From Apus apus (taxonomy: Eukaryota > Chordata > Aves > Apodiformes > Apodidae), in contig NC_067286.1 of the NCBI RefSeq assembly GCF_020740795.1, positions 2,165,990 through 2,229,989 on the forward strand: a stretch of 64,000 nucleotides of DNA. Reading direction: 5' to 3'. The position numbers and the translations under genes are program-made. The stretch's first letter is position 1. Every line of letters starts with the position of its first letter. The notes beneath the pieces were generated by a model. That model ran no database searches. It was not told where the DNA came from and was given only the letters and a program-made list of their open reading frames with translations. Positions 53,201-62,500 of this stretch are shown one piece after another.

Positions 53201-56200
53201 GTGCCAAAGGAAGTAAACCATATTCCTTTTCCATTTCATTAAAAGCAGTGTTTTAGTTGGGCAAATTTGTGTCTCGGATGCTGTTCATTTTCTGTGATTA
53301 AAATCATGAAGAAAAGGTAACAGTCATGTTTTTTGGGTTCTGAAATATTTCATGTGGTAGAAGTCTTTATTTCATGATTTAACAGGAAAATAGATTGCTT
53401 AATAGCTTAGGGATGGTATATTTTCTATTCACCTGGCTTTCAGTACTTTTTCCTTTTTTTGTGGGCTTCACACACATTTGTGAATTTCACACGCTTTTTT
53501 GAATTATTTTCAAAATTCATTGCAATTTTTTATTGTGTTCTTTTAGTTGAAATATTTAGGTTGAAAACTCTTAGGTAGCTTTTTGAAAATAAAGTCTCCT
53601 GCAAATGTCATTCACTTGTGAGAAGAAATGGATCTTGTGAAAAGGAAATTACTGTGTGGTCCAGGCGGATATTTAGTGTTGGAATGTTTATTGTTTGGAA
53701 AACTTCCTGTACCATTTACCCCCTTGACTAATATTTTTGAAGGTTTTGGAGACTGCCTCCCTTGCTGGCAGTGCAGAGACACCAGAGGACATCAAACATG
53801 CCTTAGCTGAGAAGAATCAGCTTCACAGGGAACTGCAGCGCTGCCTTCAGGAGATGCAGCAGAAGGATCTGCACTTTCAGCAGGTTAATTCAAAGGTAAC
53901 TTTGAATCTGGGCTGGTGTCAACACAGGAATGTTGCTAAATTGGTGGTTAGTTTAAGACTTAGATTCTTCAAAACAACCCTGTTGGCTCAGACTAGAAAT
54001 TGCCAACGAGATGTCAGTGTTTTTCTGTCAGGCTTCCCTGACTTATTTGCTTGAGAGGGGTTTATTGGAATCTGCATATTGAACAGACTGATGAGGTGCT
54101 GCTGAACTTCTATTCAATATAAAATATTTTTCATCATAGGCAGGAACAGGGAACCAGAATTTAGCTATCTCATCCCAAATTTTAAATACCTCAAAAATAC
54201 TCCCTTACAGACTCTTATGAACACTTTTGTGGCTGTTATGAGGGTAAGAGTGTATGTGTGTCCACTTGCACACGTGTTTGTGTTAATACTTTCTAAGTAT
54301 TCTTGGAGACTCCCATAATATTTGCCTCTCTTAAGTGGCCTGTTTTTGGAAGCAGATTAGGTTTATGTTACTTTTCATCTGTGGTTGTGTCTGTTTTCAC
54401 TCCTTCACCCAAACATTTTGGAAATCTAGTAACAGTTTTAACCAAACTTAGAAACGGGTACAAAAATCTCAGTCTCCTGAAGATGAGTGTTTGGGTAAAG
54501 AGGTGGAGACCCTAATTATGCTTTTTGAAAAGCTGAAAACTCAACTGCTGAGCATTCCTGGACATTTGGCTTAAAAATCCTGAGTTTCTGGTTTGGGCAT
54601 ATTAATGACAGATCAAATCAACACTCAGGTTGAATTATTTCTGCTATGAATGAAAAAACTACTTAAATCTCACCCAACTATGAGCTTGTCAAAAAGTTTA
54701 TGCAGTTTGGAAACTAGTTCAACAGCAGGTCTCAGATCTGTAGTGGTTTCCCAAAGGAGATAATTCCCAAATTTTATTTGTTGAAATGGTAATTTCTTTC
54801 AGGTTGTCCAGTCAGCAGAAGAGAATGCTGTCCTGTCTGCCCAGCTGAAGGCTCTGTCACAGACCCTGAGGGATAACCAGCTTCGTTACACTGACCTGCA
54901 GAATCGTTATTTAAGACTGGAGAGGGAATATCAGACAATCCAAGTGGCATCATTCCAAGGCCCTGTTCAGGTAAATAAATAGATGGAAATGCTCTTGTTT
55001 GGTTGTTTTTTTTTTTCCTTCTCTGCTTACACTTTTCTGGTTTTCATGTTAAAACCAGAATAAATACTTTTCTGTTGTAGTGATCCAATACTTTTTCTAG
55101 CCTGTGATGTGCTGAAGATAACTGTCTCTGTTGTGGTAAAGCTGTTCTTATTTGACTTCTCATTTTGTTTTGAAAGATCATATTATTTTAATTGTTCTAC
55201 AGCTGGCAGAGGTAATTGGATGGTCACTAGTCACTGGATCAGCAGAGTTTAATGATAATTTCACAGCAGGCATGAACCCTTTTGCAAGGTGTTTGAAGTA
55301 GTATTTTCAGGAGTGAGATTTTATAACCAGGTCAGCATTTCAGTCCCTTTTGCCACCCCCTCATACACATTTGTAACTTACTCCTTTGTGTTCTCTTCCT
55401 TTTCAAAAGTTTTCCTGTACTGCCTTGGTTATTAAAAAAACAACAGTATAATACCCCAAAATATCATATGGATACATCTATATAACAATTCTTACTCTAC
55501 CATAAACAGAAATGAAACACAAACAAGGAGAACCATGAACTGAAAGATAATGAATAGCTGGATTACTGATGAAGCTGCAGTCAGTGCTTTGTTACTGTGT
55601 GGATCTGTAGATGCATTTTTTGCACTTCAGACATTGTTCAGAGCTTGTGGGGTATACGTATCCTTCAAGTCCTGCAGCACACATAGGCAGTGTCCTTCAT
55701 CAGCTTTCTGTTATCAAACAGGTTTGGAAAATTGCAGCTCTGGAAATGAAAAGATTAAATGGCACAGAGAGCTGTTTGTTGCACAGCTTTGTGATGCTTG
55801 TGGCTTTTTAAATTAAAATAAGTTCATTAATTGACAATTTTTAGCAACTAGAAAAATGATGAGTGGCTCTTTGTTTTCCCCTTCTAATATTTTCTAGGAT
55901 GAAACTCGAGCAGAAGTTCCCCCTGGAGCACCACAGGAAAGATCTGCTGTCATTGTTGAAATAGACAATACGGAGCTGAATGATCTCAGAAAAAGGTCAG
56001 GTCTGAGAGCATAAATTAGCAATATTGTTTTCCTGACAGCTGTGCTGTAAGTGCTAAAGAAATCCTTTTCTACCCCTCTAAGGAATTTGGGGGAGGGGGG
56101 GGAAGGAAAGAAGTGGATTTACAGCAGATTAAAAGAATCACGGTTATAGTCTTGATTTGTTACTATCTGGTAATATTTGTGGTTTGTTTTTGTAAAGATA

Positions 56201-58999
56201 CATATGTATTGGTGATTTTACTTCAAGATATGATCTGAACCATCTCATTATAATTGAGTTTTTATCACAAAAGAGAATATTTCGTATTTAAGAAACTCAA
56301 GAAGTTAATCCTGTAGGTATGTAAAATACTGATTTCAGATGTCATTTTGTCACAGGCTTGCAGAGACTGAGCAACAATATGATTCAGTGCAGCAGGCTCT
56401 CTCGCAGCTGACAGAAACTCTGGCAGAAGAGAAGAGGAGGAGAGAAGCTGCAGAAGAGGCTCTTGGACTCTCTGAGGAGCAAAGTAACAGGTAAAATATG
56501 TAAAACATGAGGGTTTCTTTTCTTTTGAAATAAAAGTGTCTGTAAATCATACTTATGCTTTTGAAGTATGTGCCAGATTGCTGCATTAAACCCTCATGTG
56601 GGTAGGAAATAACTTGCATGTTCAGATAGCCAAAGTCATCTTTTGTTTCTGCTTCCTCTTGAACAAATACTTGGAGGGGTTTTCATTTACCCTCTGCCTG
56701 GAATAAATACCAAGTGTACTGCAGAACTAGAAAATTTGCTCAGATTTCTGAGCAAATAACAGAACAAATAGAAAAGAAAAGAATAGAACCTGATTGTAGG
56801 TCCACAGCACCTGAAACAGTGACAATGCATGTGTAACTGTGTTCAAAGCTAGGTCTGACTAGGGATAAAGAAAGTGTTACAGACTTGGGGGTTTTTAAAA
56901 TTTTAATTCTTTGCTTCAGATATTGGACTTAGTAGCCAGTCATATTTCTTTTTTTTCCAAGTTAGAAAAAAAATATCTCACATGGAACAGCTTTAGTATA
57001 GCCACTGTTTAGGTTTAAAGTATCATTATCCATCTGCCTGCATAAAGTGTCCATCACTACCATCATCTGCAAATCCACTGTTCCATCAGCTAGTGATGAT
57101 GGGGCTTATTCTGAATAAATGAAACACCTTGAGAGTAGATTGCAAATAGGGACTGAAAAAGATCTGGCAACATAAACTAAGTCTCACTGGTGTTTGTGGG
57201 GACCTTCCCCCAGTAACCTAAGTATTCAAAATAATGTTTTTTACGTGAATTTGGTGCTTTGAAAGAGCAGATAATTCAGTACTTCCGTTATCTCCCTTTT
57301 TCTCTAGATTTGAAGTAAGCAGTTACAGGTCTGTACCTAGTGAATACTCTGTTCAGGTGGAAACTGAGGAGGAAAGGGAAGCCTTAATCATCAATCCTAG
57401 TGAGCACGTTATTGTGCGAAAGGTGAGTAAATTAAATGCTCTTAAATCCTCTAAATGAGAAGCCACTTAAAAGTGGTGTTCATAGTGTATCCTGCTCGTT
57501 GCAGGCTGGATTGAAGATGGCACAACTCATTATCTCCTTCATGCTATTCCTTCCTTTTTCCCATCTTCCCTCTTTCAACTATTACTCCTTTTTGGAGTGT
57601 AGATTTGCCTTCTGAGTGACTGGGAGTCACTGATTCTGAGTTGTCTTATTTATCTGTGAACACAGACATGAAGCAGCCACTTCTGTAATCTGCCTTGTCT
57701 CTGACAAGCTGACTGTGAAATATTCTTTGATTGTGTTGAGTATCCTGGGGGTGGGTGGGCTGTAGAGGCATCCAATCAAAGTAGCAAGCTACCACATTTT
57801 CCTGAAAAAATGTCCTTAGCTAGCTAATGAATCCTTAATTTTTTTTCTCTTGGGGTTGTGGATGGTGAGTCAAATATGGGCAGCTGTGTAAACTGCCCTA
57901 GAACACATTGCTCACATTTTAATTTGGACATACGTGTTCATCTTTATATCAGATATGTGGCTATTACATCAAATTTAAAATTACATAAAATGTGTGTGCA
58001 TGTAAATGTGCATTTCCATCTCTACTATGCAGATATAATTGTCATGCACAAATATCTTCTGTCCATTCCTCTCCCCTTTTAGTAATGCTGTTTTCTTTGG
58101 CCTTTAAGTCATTGATGCTTACAGCCTGTGCTGTGGCATCCATTGCTGCATCAGAGGCAGAAGTTTTATAGTGCCTCAGAAGTCTTAAGTTACACAGAAT
58201 CATGGAATGCCAGGTTGGAAGGGACTTCAAGGATCATCTGGTCCAACCTTTCTAGGTACTACTATAGTTGATATGAGGTGGCTCAGCACCCTGTCAGGCT
58301 GAGACTTAAAACTGTCCCATGTGGGGGAATCAACCGCTTCCCTTGGGAGATTATTCCAATGTGTGACTGTCCTCATGGTGAAAAATTTACTTCTGTTGTC
58401 CAATTGGAATCTCCCCAGGAGCAACTTGTGTCCATCACCCCATGTCTTTTCCACATGACTCCTTGTAAACAGGGAGTCTCCATCTTCTTTGTGGCCACCC
58501 TTGAAGTGCTGGAACATGGTAAAAAGGTCTCCCCAAAGCCTTCTTTCCTCAAGACTGAACAACCCCAGTTTTCTCAGCCTCTCCTCACATGGCAGGCCCT
58601 CCAGTCCTCTGATCATCCCTGTGGCCCTTCTGTGGACTCTCTCCAGCCTGTCCCATCCTTCCTGTAGAGCAGGGACCAAAACTGAAGGCAACACTCCAGG
58701 TGTGGTCTGACAAGCGCTGGGTAGAGCGGGATGATGACTTCTTGATCTCTGCTGGTGATGCCCCTGGGTTACAGTGGAGTTTCTTCTAGTTTGTATTCAT
58801 GATTATTTATTGGAGGGTTTTTTTGTTGTCTCTTAACCAGATGAAAGGAGGAGCCCTTTCTTTCAGAAGATGGCTTCGAGGGCGAAGTCTGTACTGTTCC
58901 AAGCTGCTGACCTCCAGAGCAAAATCCCGCTATTTATTCCTCACCTACCTGGTTACACTGCATCTTGTTGTTTTACTGTGCCTCAGTGGTGTTCTCTGA
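20195..58999 (+). CDS. GOLGB1-like: Giantin-family golgin (GOLGB1-like), complete coding region in 28-29 exons
   Basis: Giantin is a long coiled-coil tether on the Golgi rim, anchored by a C-terminal membrane segment. The exons traced give 4,765 residues, or 4,781 with the optional exon 37154-37201; human giantin has 3,259. Every exon junction keeps phase. The start is [11 protein letters not shown], unlike human giantin. From about residue 26 it matches the giantin N-terminus ([33 protein letters not shown]). Nearly all the rest is heptad coiled coil. Family hallmarks: [12 protein letters not shown] (about 2494), [14 protein letters not shown] (about 3093), [16 protein letters not shown], and four copies of [13 protein letters not shown] motifs (about 3754, 4021, 4266, 4378). 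Then [10 protein letters not shown] and a 22-residue tail anchor ending LCLSGVL. Human GOLGB1 is on chromosome 3, not beside CD59, so this is probably a paralogue. Family call is firm; orthology is inferred. Confidence 0.9.
20888..21031 (+). CDS. GOLGB1-like: Golgin exon, N-terminal coiled coil begins
   Basis: The acceptor tctgaag at 20886-20887 is the one that keeps frame; the nearby gctgcag at 20893-20894 would not. It encodes [10 protein letters not shown] and [18 protein letters not shown], aligning with the giantin N-terminus. 48 codons, phase 0. Confidence 0.85.
22085..22231 (+). CDS. GOLGB1-like: Golgin exon, 49 codons
   Basis: Acceptor gtttgtag, donor AAAAAG|GTAAAG, phase 0. The coiled-coil segment [14 protein letters not shown] corresponds to KKLKLHAKAKL in human giantin. 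Confidence 0.92.
23272..23400 (+). CDS. GOLGB1-like: Golgin exon, 43 codons
   Basis: Acceptor tgtttttgcag; weak donor AAAAAG|GTGGTG. Coiled coil with [20 protein letters not shown]. Phase 0 on both sides. Confidence 0.88.
24030..24197 (+). CDS. GOLGB1-like: Golgin exon, 56 codons
   Basis: Acceptor ttcattttcag, donor CTGAAG|GTATAT, phase 0. Encodes [17 protein letters not shown]. Confidence 0.9.
24560..24745 (+). CDS. GOLGB1-like: Golgin exon, 62 codons
   Basis: Acceptor gcattctcaag, donor AAAAT|GTAAGT, phase 0. Coiled coil ([19 protein letters not shown]). Confidence 0.9.
25633..25755 (+). CDS. GOLGB1-like: Golgin exon, 41 codons
   Basis: Acceptor tgtgtttttag, donor GAACAG|GTATGT, phase 0. 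Coiled coil ([19 protein letters not shown]). Confidence 0.9.
25961..26074 (+). CDS. GOLGB1-like: Golgin exon, 38 codons
   Basis: Acceptor cttttttttgctag, donor CTGAAT|GTAAGG, phase 0. [13 protein letters not shown] matches GRAQVVDLLQQEL in human giantin, a strong homology point. Confidence 0.93.
27433..27754 (+). CDS. GOLGB1-like: Golgin exon, 322 nt
   Basis: Acceptor ttgtttttacag, donor GAAG|GTATCC, ends in phase 1. Long charged coiled coil ([17 protein letters not shown]). Confidence 0.92.
28096..28205 (+). CDS. GOLGB1-like: Golgin exon, 110 nt
   Basis: Acceptor catgtttcttag, donor AAAAGT|GTATGT. Phase 1 in, phase 0 out. Encodes [20 protein letters not shown], a giantin-like segment. Confidence 0.92.
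28582..28699 (+). CDS. GOLGB1-like: Golgin exon, 118 nt
   Basis: Acceptor tttttcttttcag, donor GAATG|GTAAAC, phase 0 in, phase 1 out. Coiled coil ([19 protein letters not shown]). Confidence 0.9.
29362..29453 (+). CDS. GOLGB1-like: Golgin exon, 92 nt
   Basis: Acceptor tgtttttgtag, donor TCACAG|GTTAAC, phase 1 in, phase 0 out. Encodes [20 protein letters not shown]. Confidence 0.9.
30385..30535 (+). CDS. GOLGB1-like: Golgin exon, 151 nt
   Basis: Acceptor cccttcttag, donor GAGAAG|GTGAAT, phase 0 in, phase 1 out. A less regular coiled coil with [19 protein letters not shown]. Confidence 0.88.
30536..34249 (+). other. GOLGB1-like: Long golgin intron (3.7 kb)
   Basis: AT-rich, no transposon recognised. 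The flanking exons match in phase (1), so no exon is required here, but a small phase-neutral exon could be missed. Confidence 0.5.
34250..34359 (+). CDS. GOLGB1-like: Golgin exon, 110 nt
   Basis: Acceptor gctctgatccag, donor CTTCAG|GTGGGT, phase 1 in, phase 0 out. Encodes [20 protein letters not shown] and a Ser/Arg-rich end. Confidence 0.82.
35195..35285 (+). CDS. GOLGB1-like: Golgin exon, 91 nt
   Basis: Acceptor gttttatgctcag, weak donor GGGAG|GTTGGT chosen because it restores the next frame (phase 1). Non-coiled acidic linker ([14 protein letters not shown]). Confidence 0.8.
36170..36300 (+). CDS. GOLGB1-like: Golgin exon, 131 nt
   Basis: Acceptor tgacttaagtag, strong donor CTTCAG|GTGAGT, phase 1 in, phase 0 out. 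Coiled coil ([20 protein letters not shown]). Confidence 0.9.
36678..36789. repeat. Long AT-rich inverted repeat (hairpin) inside an intron
   Basis: Left arm 36678-36714 is the reverse complement of right arm 36751-36789, apart from two extra A residues in the right arm. The 36-nt loop is (TA)-rich and itself partly symmetric. It could be a foldback element or a hairpin of the intron RNA. Confidence 0.88.
37154..37201 (+). CDS. GOLGB1-like: Possible optional 48-nt golgin exon
   Basis: Open frame between tcaatacag and GTACAG|GTGTGT, phase 0 on both sides. It would insert [16 protein letters not shown] without shifting the frame. The pyrimidine tract is poor, so it may be alternative or not used. 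Confidence 0.45.
37603..37624. repeat. (TG)n microsatellite
   Basis: Eleven TG units in a golgin intron. Confidence 0.9.
37910..38019 (+). CDS. GOLGB1-like: Golgin exon, 110 nt
   Basis: Acceptor ttattttgttgcag, donor AAAGG|GTAAAA, phase 0 in, phase 2 out. Coiled coil ([19 protein letters not shown]). Confidence 0.9.
38279..38447 (+). CDS. GOLGB1-like: Golgin exon, 169 nt
   Basis: Acceptor atttccttcttag, donor CAAAAA|GTAAGT, phase 2 in, phase 0 out. Coiled coil ([18 protein letters not shown]). Confidence 0.9.
38794..38898 (+). CDS. GOLGB1-like: Golgin exon, 35 codons
   Basis: Acceptor ttttccatactaag, donor GAAAAG|GTAAAA, phase 0. Coiled coil ([19 protein letters not shown]). Confidence 0.9.
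39163..49755 (+). CDS. GOLGB1-like: Golgin giant exon, 10,593 nt (3,531 codons)
   Basis: Starts after the acceptor tttggtgtttag and stays open without interruption. The codon frame matches the flanking exons. It encodes about three quarters of the protein, almost entirely Glu/Lys/Leu/Gln-rich heptad coiled coil. Inside are the giantin signatures: [12 protein letters not shown] near 44030, [14 protein letters not shown] near 45827, [16 protein letters not shown] near 47278, and the LQ-D/N-DRD motifs at 47811, 48611, 49346 and 49681. The donor CAGAAG|GTAACT after 49755 is the only nearby one that joins the next exon in frame. The frame itself runs on to TAA at 49882-49884. Confidence 0.97.
49756..49884 (+). 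other. GOLGB1-like: In-frame extension past the giant exon donor
   Basis: 43 codons follow the donor in frame before a stop. They include [18 protein letters not shown], which resembles the next [18 protein letters not shown] repeat of giantin. It is either an alternative C-terminus without the tail anchor or former exon that is now intron. A later donor-like site (ATTG|GTAGGT, 49873) would break the frame of the next exon. Confidence 0.5.
50159..50310 (+). CDS. GOLGB1-like: Golgin exon, 152 nt
   Basis: Acceptor tattaaatgtag, donor TTAAG|GTATGA, phase 0 in, phase 2 out. Encodes [13 protein letters not shown], matching KTKAFQ of human giantin. Confidence 0.92.
51206..51552 (-). mobile_element. 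CR1 LINE fragment, antisense, about 350 bp
   Basis: The + strand begins GAATCATAGAATCATAGGGGTTGGAAGGGACC, the reverse complement of the CR1 terminus with two copies of the 3' 8-mer. The minus-strand translation gives the ORF2 end ([29 protein letters not shown]). Looks younger than the other copies. Confidence 0.95.
52006..52165 (+). CDS. GOLGB1-like: Golgin exon, 160 nt
   Basis: Acceptor attttctcttcag, donor GTCAAG|GTAAAC, phase 2 in, phase 0 out. [14 protein letters not shown] matches ISDKDQQLSHLQNL in human giantin. Confidence 0.93.
53743..53895 (+). CDS. GOLGB1-like: Golgin exon, 51 codons
   Basis: Acceptor ctaatatttttgaag, donor TCAAAG|GTAACT, phase 0. [15 protein letters not shown] corresponds to EIHQKELRIQQLNSN of giantin. 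Confidence 0.92.
54803..54970 (+). CDS. GOLGB1-like: Golgin exon, 56 codons
   Basis: Acceptor aatttctttcag, donor GTTCAG|GTAAAT, phase 0. Encodes [18 protein letters not shown], aligned with SQSLRENQQHYGDLLNHC of giantin. Confidence 0.94.
55898..55995 (+). CDS. GOLGB1-like: Golgin exon, 98 nt
   Basis: Acceptor tattttctag, donor AAAAG|GTCAGG, phase 0 in, phase 2 out. Contains PPGAPQERS, equivalent to APGAPQEKN in giantin. Confidence 0.93.
56356..56490 (+). CDS. GOLGB1-like: Golgin exon, 135 nt
   Basis: Acceptor tttgtcacag, donor AACAG|GTAAAA, phase 2 on both sides. [20 protein letters not shown] matches LEEERDQRVAAENALSVAE in giantin. Confidence 0.94.
57308..57422 (+). CDS. GOLGB1-like: Golgin exon, 115 nt
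   Basis: Acceptor ttttctctag, strong donor CGAAAG|GTGAGT, phase 2 in, phase 0 out. Acidic linker before the membrane-proximal basic region. Confidence 0.92.
58193..58780 (-). mobile_element. CR1 LINE fragment, antisense, about 590 bp
   Basis: The minus strand encodes about 150 residues of CR1 ORF2 ([42 protein letters not shown]) with no stop over that length. The 3' terminus is at 58193. Its 5' truncation lies about 60 bp before the acceptor of the last golgin coding exon. Confidence 0.95.
58841..58999 (+). CDS. GOLGB1-like: Golgin last coding exon, tail anchor
   Basis: Acceptor ttgtctcttaaccag. 52 codons: a basic stretch ([19 protein letters not shown]) followed by a 22-residue hydrophobic segment at the extreme C-terminus, stop TGA at 58997-58999. 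The layout is that of the giantin Golgi-anchoring tail. Confidence 0.95.
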   Translation: MKGGALSFRRWLRGRSLYCSKLLTSRAKSRYLFLTYLVTLHLVVLLCLSGVL

Positions 59000-59470
59000 G
59001 TACACTACATTTTCTGGGTGAATGATTTCCCTGTAGGTAATGGTGTGCCAAGTCAAGACAATAGACTTTTCACCTGCTGCTGTTAAGCTATGCACTGGAC
59101 ACAGTTGTAGATATTCTTGTTACACGACATGAATCTTACGCTTCTCAAAAGAAATTTGTGTCTATCACAGTTGCTCCAAAGTTGACTTGAATTGCTCTTT
59201 AACAGTGGAATATTATATTTGCTAAGGAGAAAATATTCCCCTCTGTTTGCCCTATAAGGAAGCTGCTGCATACAAGTTATTTAATATTGTTTGTGAGGAC
59301 ATAATGATCGATCACTACTGAATGGGTTGTAAATGATATCTTTTCTATATAAATTTTATTTTAAGAGTTAAACTATACATTTTAAAGGAATATTCAGCTA
59401 TTACTGTTTATTGACTTCTTGATTATAACAAGAAGTTTTATGGAGTGCAATAAAGGAAGAACTACTGGGG
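59000..59470 (+). other. GOLGB1-like: Golgin 3' UTR
   Basis: AT-rich with no ORF of interest. AATAAA occurs at 59449-59454, and GT-rich sequence follows (tgggg, ttgttggtggtgggtttttgtgttg), so cleavage near 59470 is likely. A second AATAAA is at 59514-59519. Confidence 0.6.
59449..59454 (+). promoter_or_regulatory. GOLGB1-like: Golgin polyadenylation signal
   Basis: AATAAA in gagtgcaataaagg, followed within 30-55 nt by a strongly GT-rich stretch. Confidence 0.6.
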
Positions 59471-59519
59471 TTTTGATTTTTGTTGGTGGTGGGTTTTTGT
59501 GTTGTTGTCTGAAAATAAA

Positions 59520-62500
59520 AGATTTAAGAAGGTTGTTCTTTGGCCATGCAGTTTGTAATGGCTCTGACAAGGAGCAGAGAGATGTATATGGTGAGGAGGT
59601 AAGCTGGTGACTAAAGATGCAGAATTGAGATGACATGAAAAAATGTCTTCAGCTTCTTACATTCCTTTGCTGTAGTTTAAAGGTGCAATTTCTGTAGCTT
59701 TTTCTGGTGGTGTAGTTTTTTGGTTGGTTTTGTGTGTTTTATTCCGTGTTGTTTTTTTTTTATTCACTTAGACTTCTTGGTGGGTTTAGTTACTACCTCT
59801 CTTGGGGGCAAAGTGTAACTTAGCTGCTCAATACATAAAATTCAAGCTTATAAAGACACAACACCACATTTTTACATACTGGAGCTGAGCAAAGGGTGTG
59901 TTTTCAACTAAGGAAGCTGTAAGAAGCAGAGGATTTGCATTCAGTTCCTGTAGACACATAATAGGCTGTTATGTCTTGCATATTAATATATCCATGTGTT
60001 AAAGTCTTCTCTGAAACTGCACAACTATTTCTGATTCAAAAAACAGCTTTTTTGTGAAGACTGTGGCCGCTGGGAGCTGGAAGATTTGTATGTGTTCACT
60101 TTGTGTTTCCACTCACATCTGTATTAAATGGAGATGCAATCAAAACAAGCTGAGTCTAAAGGAGCAGATATAGTCACAGAAAGGAGCAGCTATTTGATTC
60201 CTGCTTGGCTAGAATAAAATCAGAATCTTGTGTGAAGACAAAAATCTGTGTGAAAATGGAAGGATTCCAACAGTTACACTGATGGGCAGGGACAAGGTGG
60301 AACAGATGTCAGAGAAGTGAATGATCTGCCTAGGGTCCAAGGATTCTTGTGTGTGACTCCTGCTGCACCATCGTGTGACAGGTAAGGGAGGGATTGGTTG
60401 GTATTTATATTTGCAGAGGTAACATTCACCAAGCTGTATCTGATGTCCTGCATCACTTGTGTTTTGTCACCTGGAATGGGAAATATTGCCAACTGTAGTT
60501 ATCACTGTGGGTAAATCCTGGACACTCTTCTTTTGAGGGTTCTTTTGTATTAGTCATGTAAAGGTCTGGATTTCTATGGAATCCAATCTATTCCTCTATA
60601 ATTGATGTCTTTTTTTTCTGTAAAATGGTAGTGGCTCATCTTTGAATGGCTGATTGCTGATTCAGTCCCTGCTTTCAACCATAGTGTCCTACAAGTCTGG
60701 AGGTAACTCAGCTGTTTTCAGTCTTTGTGCCATGCAAATGGACACCAGGTACAGTTGAAACACGAGTGCTGTGGTGGTAAGACTTTTCCCTTTCCACTTT
60801 GAAAGTGGGTCTTAATGGAATGATAATGAGCTGTTCTTAGCTAATTGTGTTAGAAGGAAGCAGAATGCTTTCCAGTGACAACAGTGGGATCTACAAATCC
60901 AGCCTTACTCATCTGGTTTGAGGGGTTTTTGTCTTCAGGGGAGCAAACAACACTGTCATGAGGGTCAACAAGTTAGTGAGTGGGAAAGGATCCAGAGATG
61001 TTAGAAATTTTGCCCTAATTTATCCAGGCCCTTGTGCTGTCACTGGGATAAGCACAAACTGGGGAAAAAAAAATTCAAAAAATGGTTTGACATGTGTAGA
61101 TATTCTGTGAACTCCCTCCCAGAAGCTGATATAAATGTAATGGAAAGAGAGATGATGTTATTTTCAAAGAGCATTTTACAAATTATCACAATTTCCTAGG
61201 CAAGTATTGCCCTGAAAGTTTTTCTTGTTTGAGTTGATGATTTTAATTCCTTGCTTCACTTGGTCTGAGAACATTGGGGATTTATGCACTTGCAGGACTT
61301 GGCTGCTGTTTGCCTCCAGCCTTGAAGGAATTCCAAAGGGTCTCCTGGTTTTAGGCAATTCAGGTTTGTCCACAGGGTTGCAGGGAAACATGCAGATGCT
61401 CTTCAGGGCTGGAAGGATCAGCAGAGTGCAGTGAAATCTTCTTGGTCCATCCAGAACCTGGAAGAACACTCAGTAGTGTTTGTTGTCTGAACAGCAGGCT
61501 TTGGGCACATCCCAAAAAGGGGAGTTCCTTGTTATTTGTATTTAATTTTGCACTGGGAATTAGAAAAGTAAAACATTAAAATATTGCAAATTTAGGAAAT
61601 TGATTTAGGAACTTCATCTGGTGACAAGATTTCCAAATAGCTGCTTTGGGAAAGTTCTTTACAGCTGCTGAAGCTGTAGGTTTAAAGCATAATGTTAATC
61701 AATCAATGAAAATTTTAAGTAGTGCTCTTTGTAAATTGATTCACCTTGTAATTAATAATCAGCAAAGCAAGATGATTTGATTTTTTTAAAATGGGAAATA
61801 AAACAATTTCACCCATTGATTTTGTTAGGAAATGTCAGTGGCTTCTCAGGAATCTAATCAATAATGAGTAGAAGTGTAAGCAATCACTGCCAGGACTCCA
61901 AAGTGGGTTTGTTGTACAGATCAGCTGAATTTAGTTTCTCTGAGCAGGGCTGTACTGACCTTAGTTTGACATGGAAAGCTGTATCTGAAACTGTGTGGAT
62001 GAAATGAGTGGGGATATTATTTCTCACCATGGAGGATTAAACATCTTGGTCCTATCCAGTCTTTGTTAGAGTCAAGGAGCAATGCTGAGCTCTCAGAGCT
62101 TTGTACCATTTCTCTACTTTAAAATTGTCTTTAAAAATAGTTTTAAATTCTAGTATCTCATCTGGTGTAATTTCTGATATGTTTAAGAACTGAATCCTTG
62201 CTTTACGTTGGAGTCAGTTCTGGTTGCAGCTCTGTAATATTGGATGCTGCTGGTAAGGGGTTGGATTATTGCATTCTAAAATCTTTCCTGAGGATTTTAG
62301 AAGAAAATAGCAATTCATGGCAGCAGGAGTGAATGTTCCAAAATAGCAGCTACTGGAACTAATGGTTAAACATTCCTATATTAAAACTGTTAACAAGTTT
62401 GTGTGATAAAATTGTTCTGCTTCATAATGTGAAGAAGAATCTTCCAGTCACAGGCACATCAGCAAGAATTACAATTATTTTTTTCCCTTTAAAAATAATG

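Noticed and set aside
61330-61436. Weak likeness to actin residues 8-41 (GNSGLSTG, then MLFRAGR) upstream of the actin exon
   Set aside because: Only scattered matches with gaps, no donor after the terminal CAG, and the wrong residues at invariant sites; within what chance would give.
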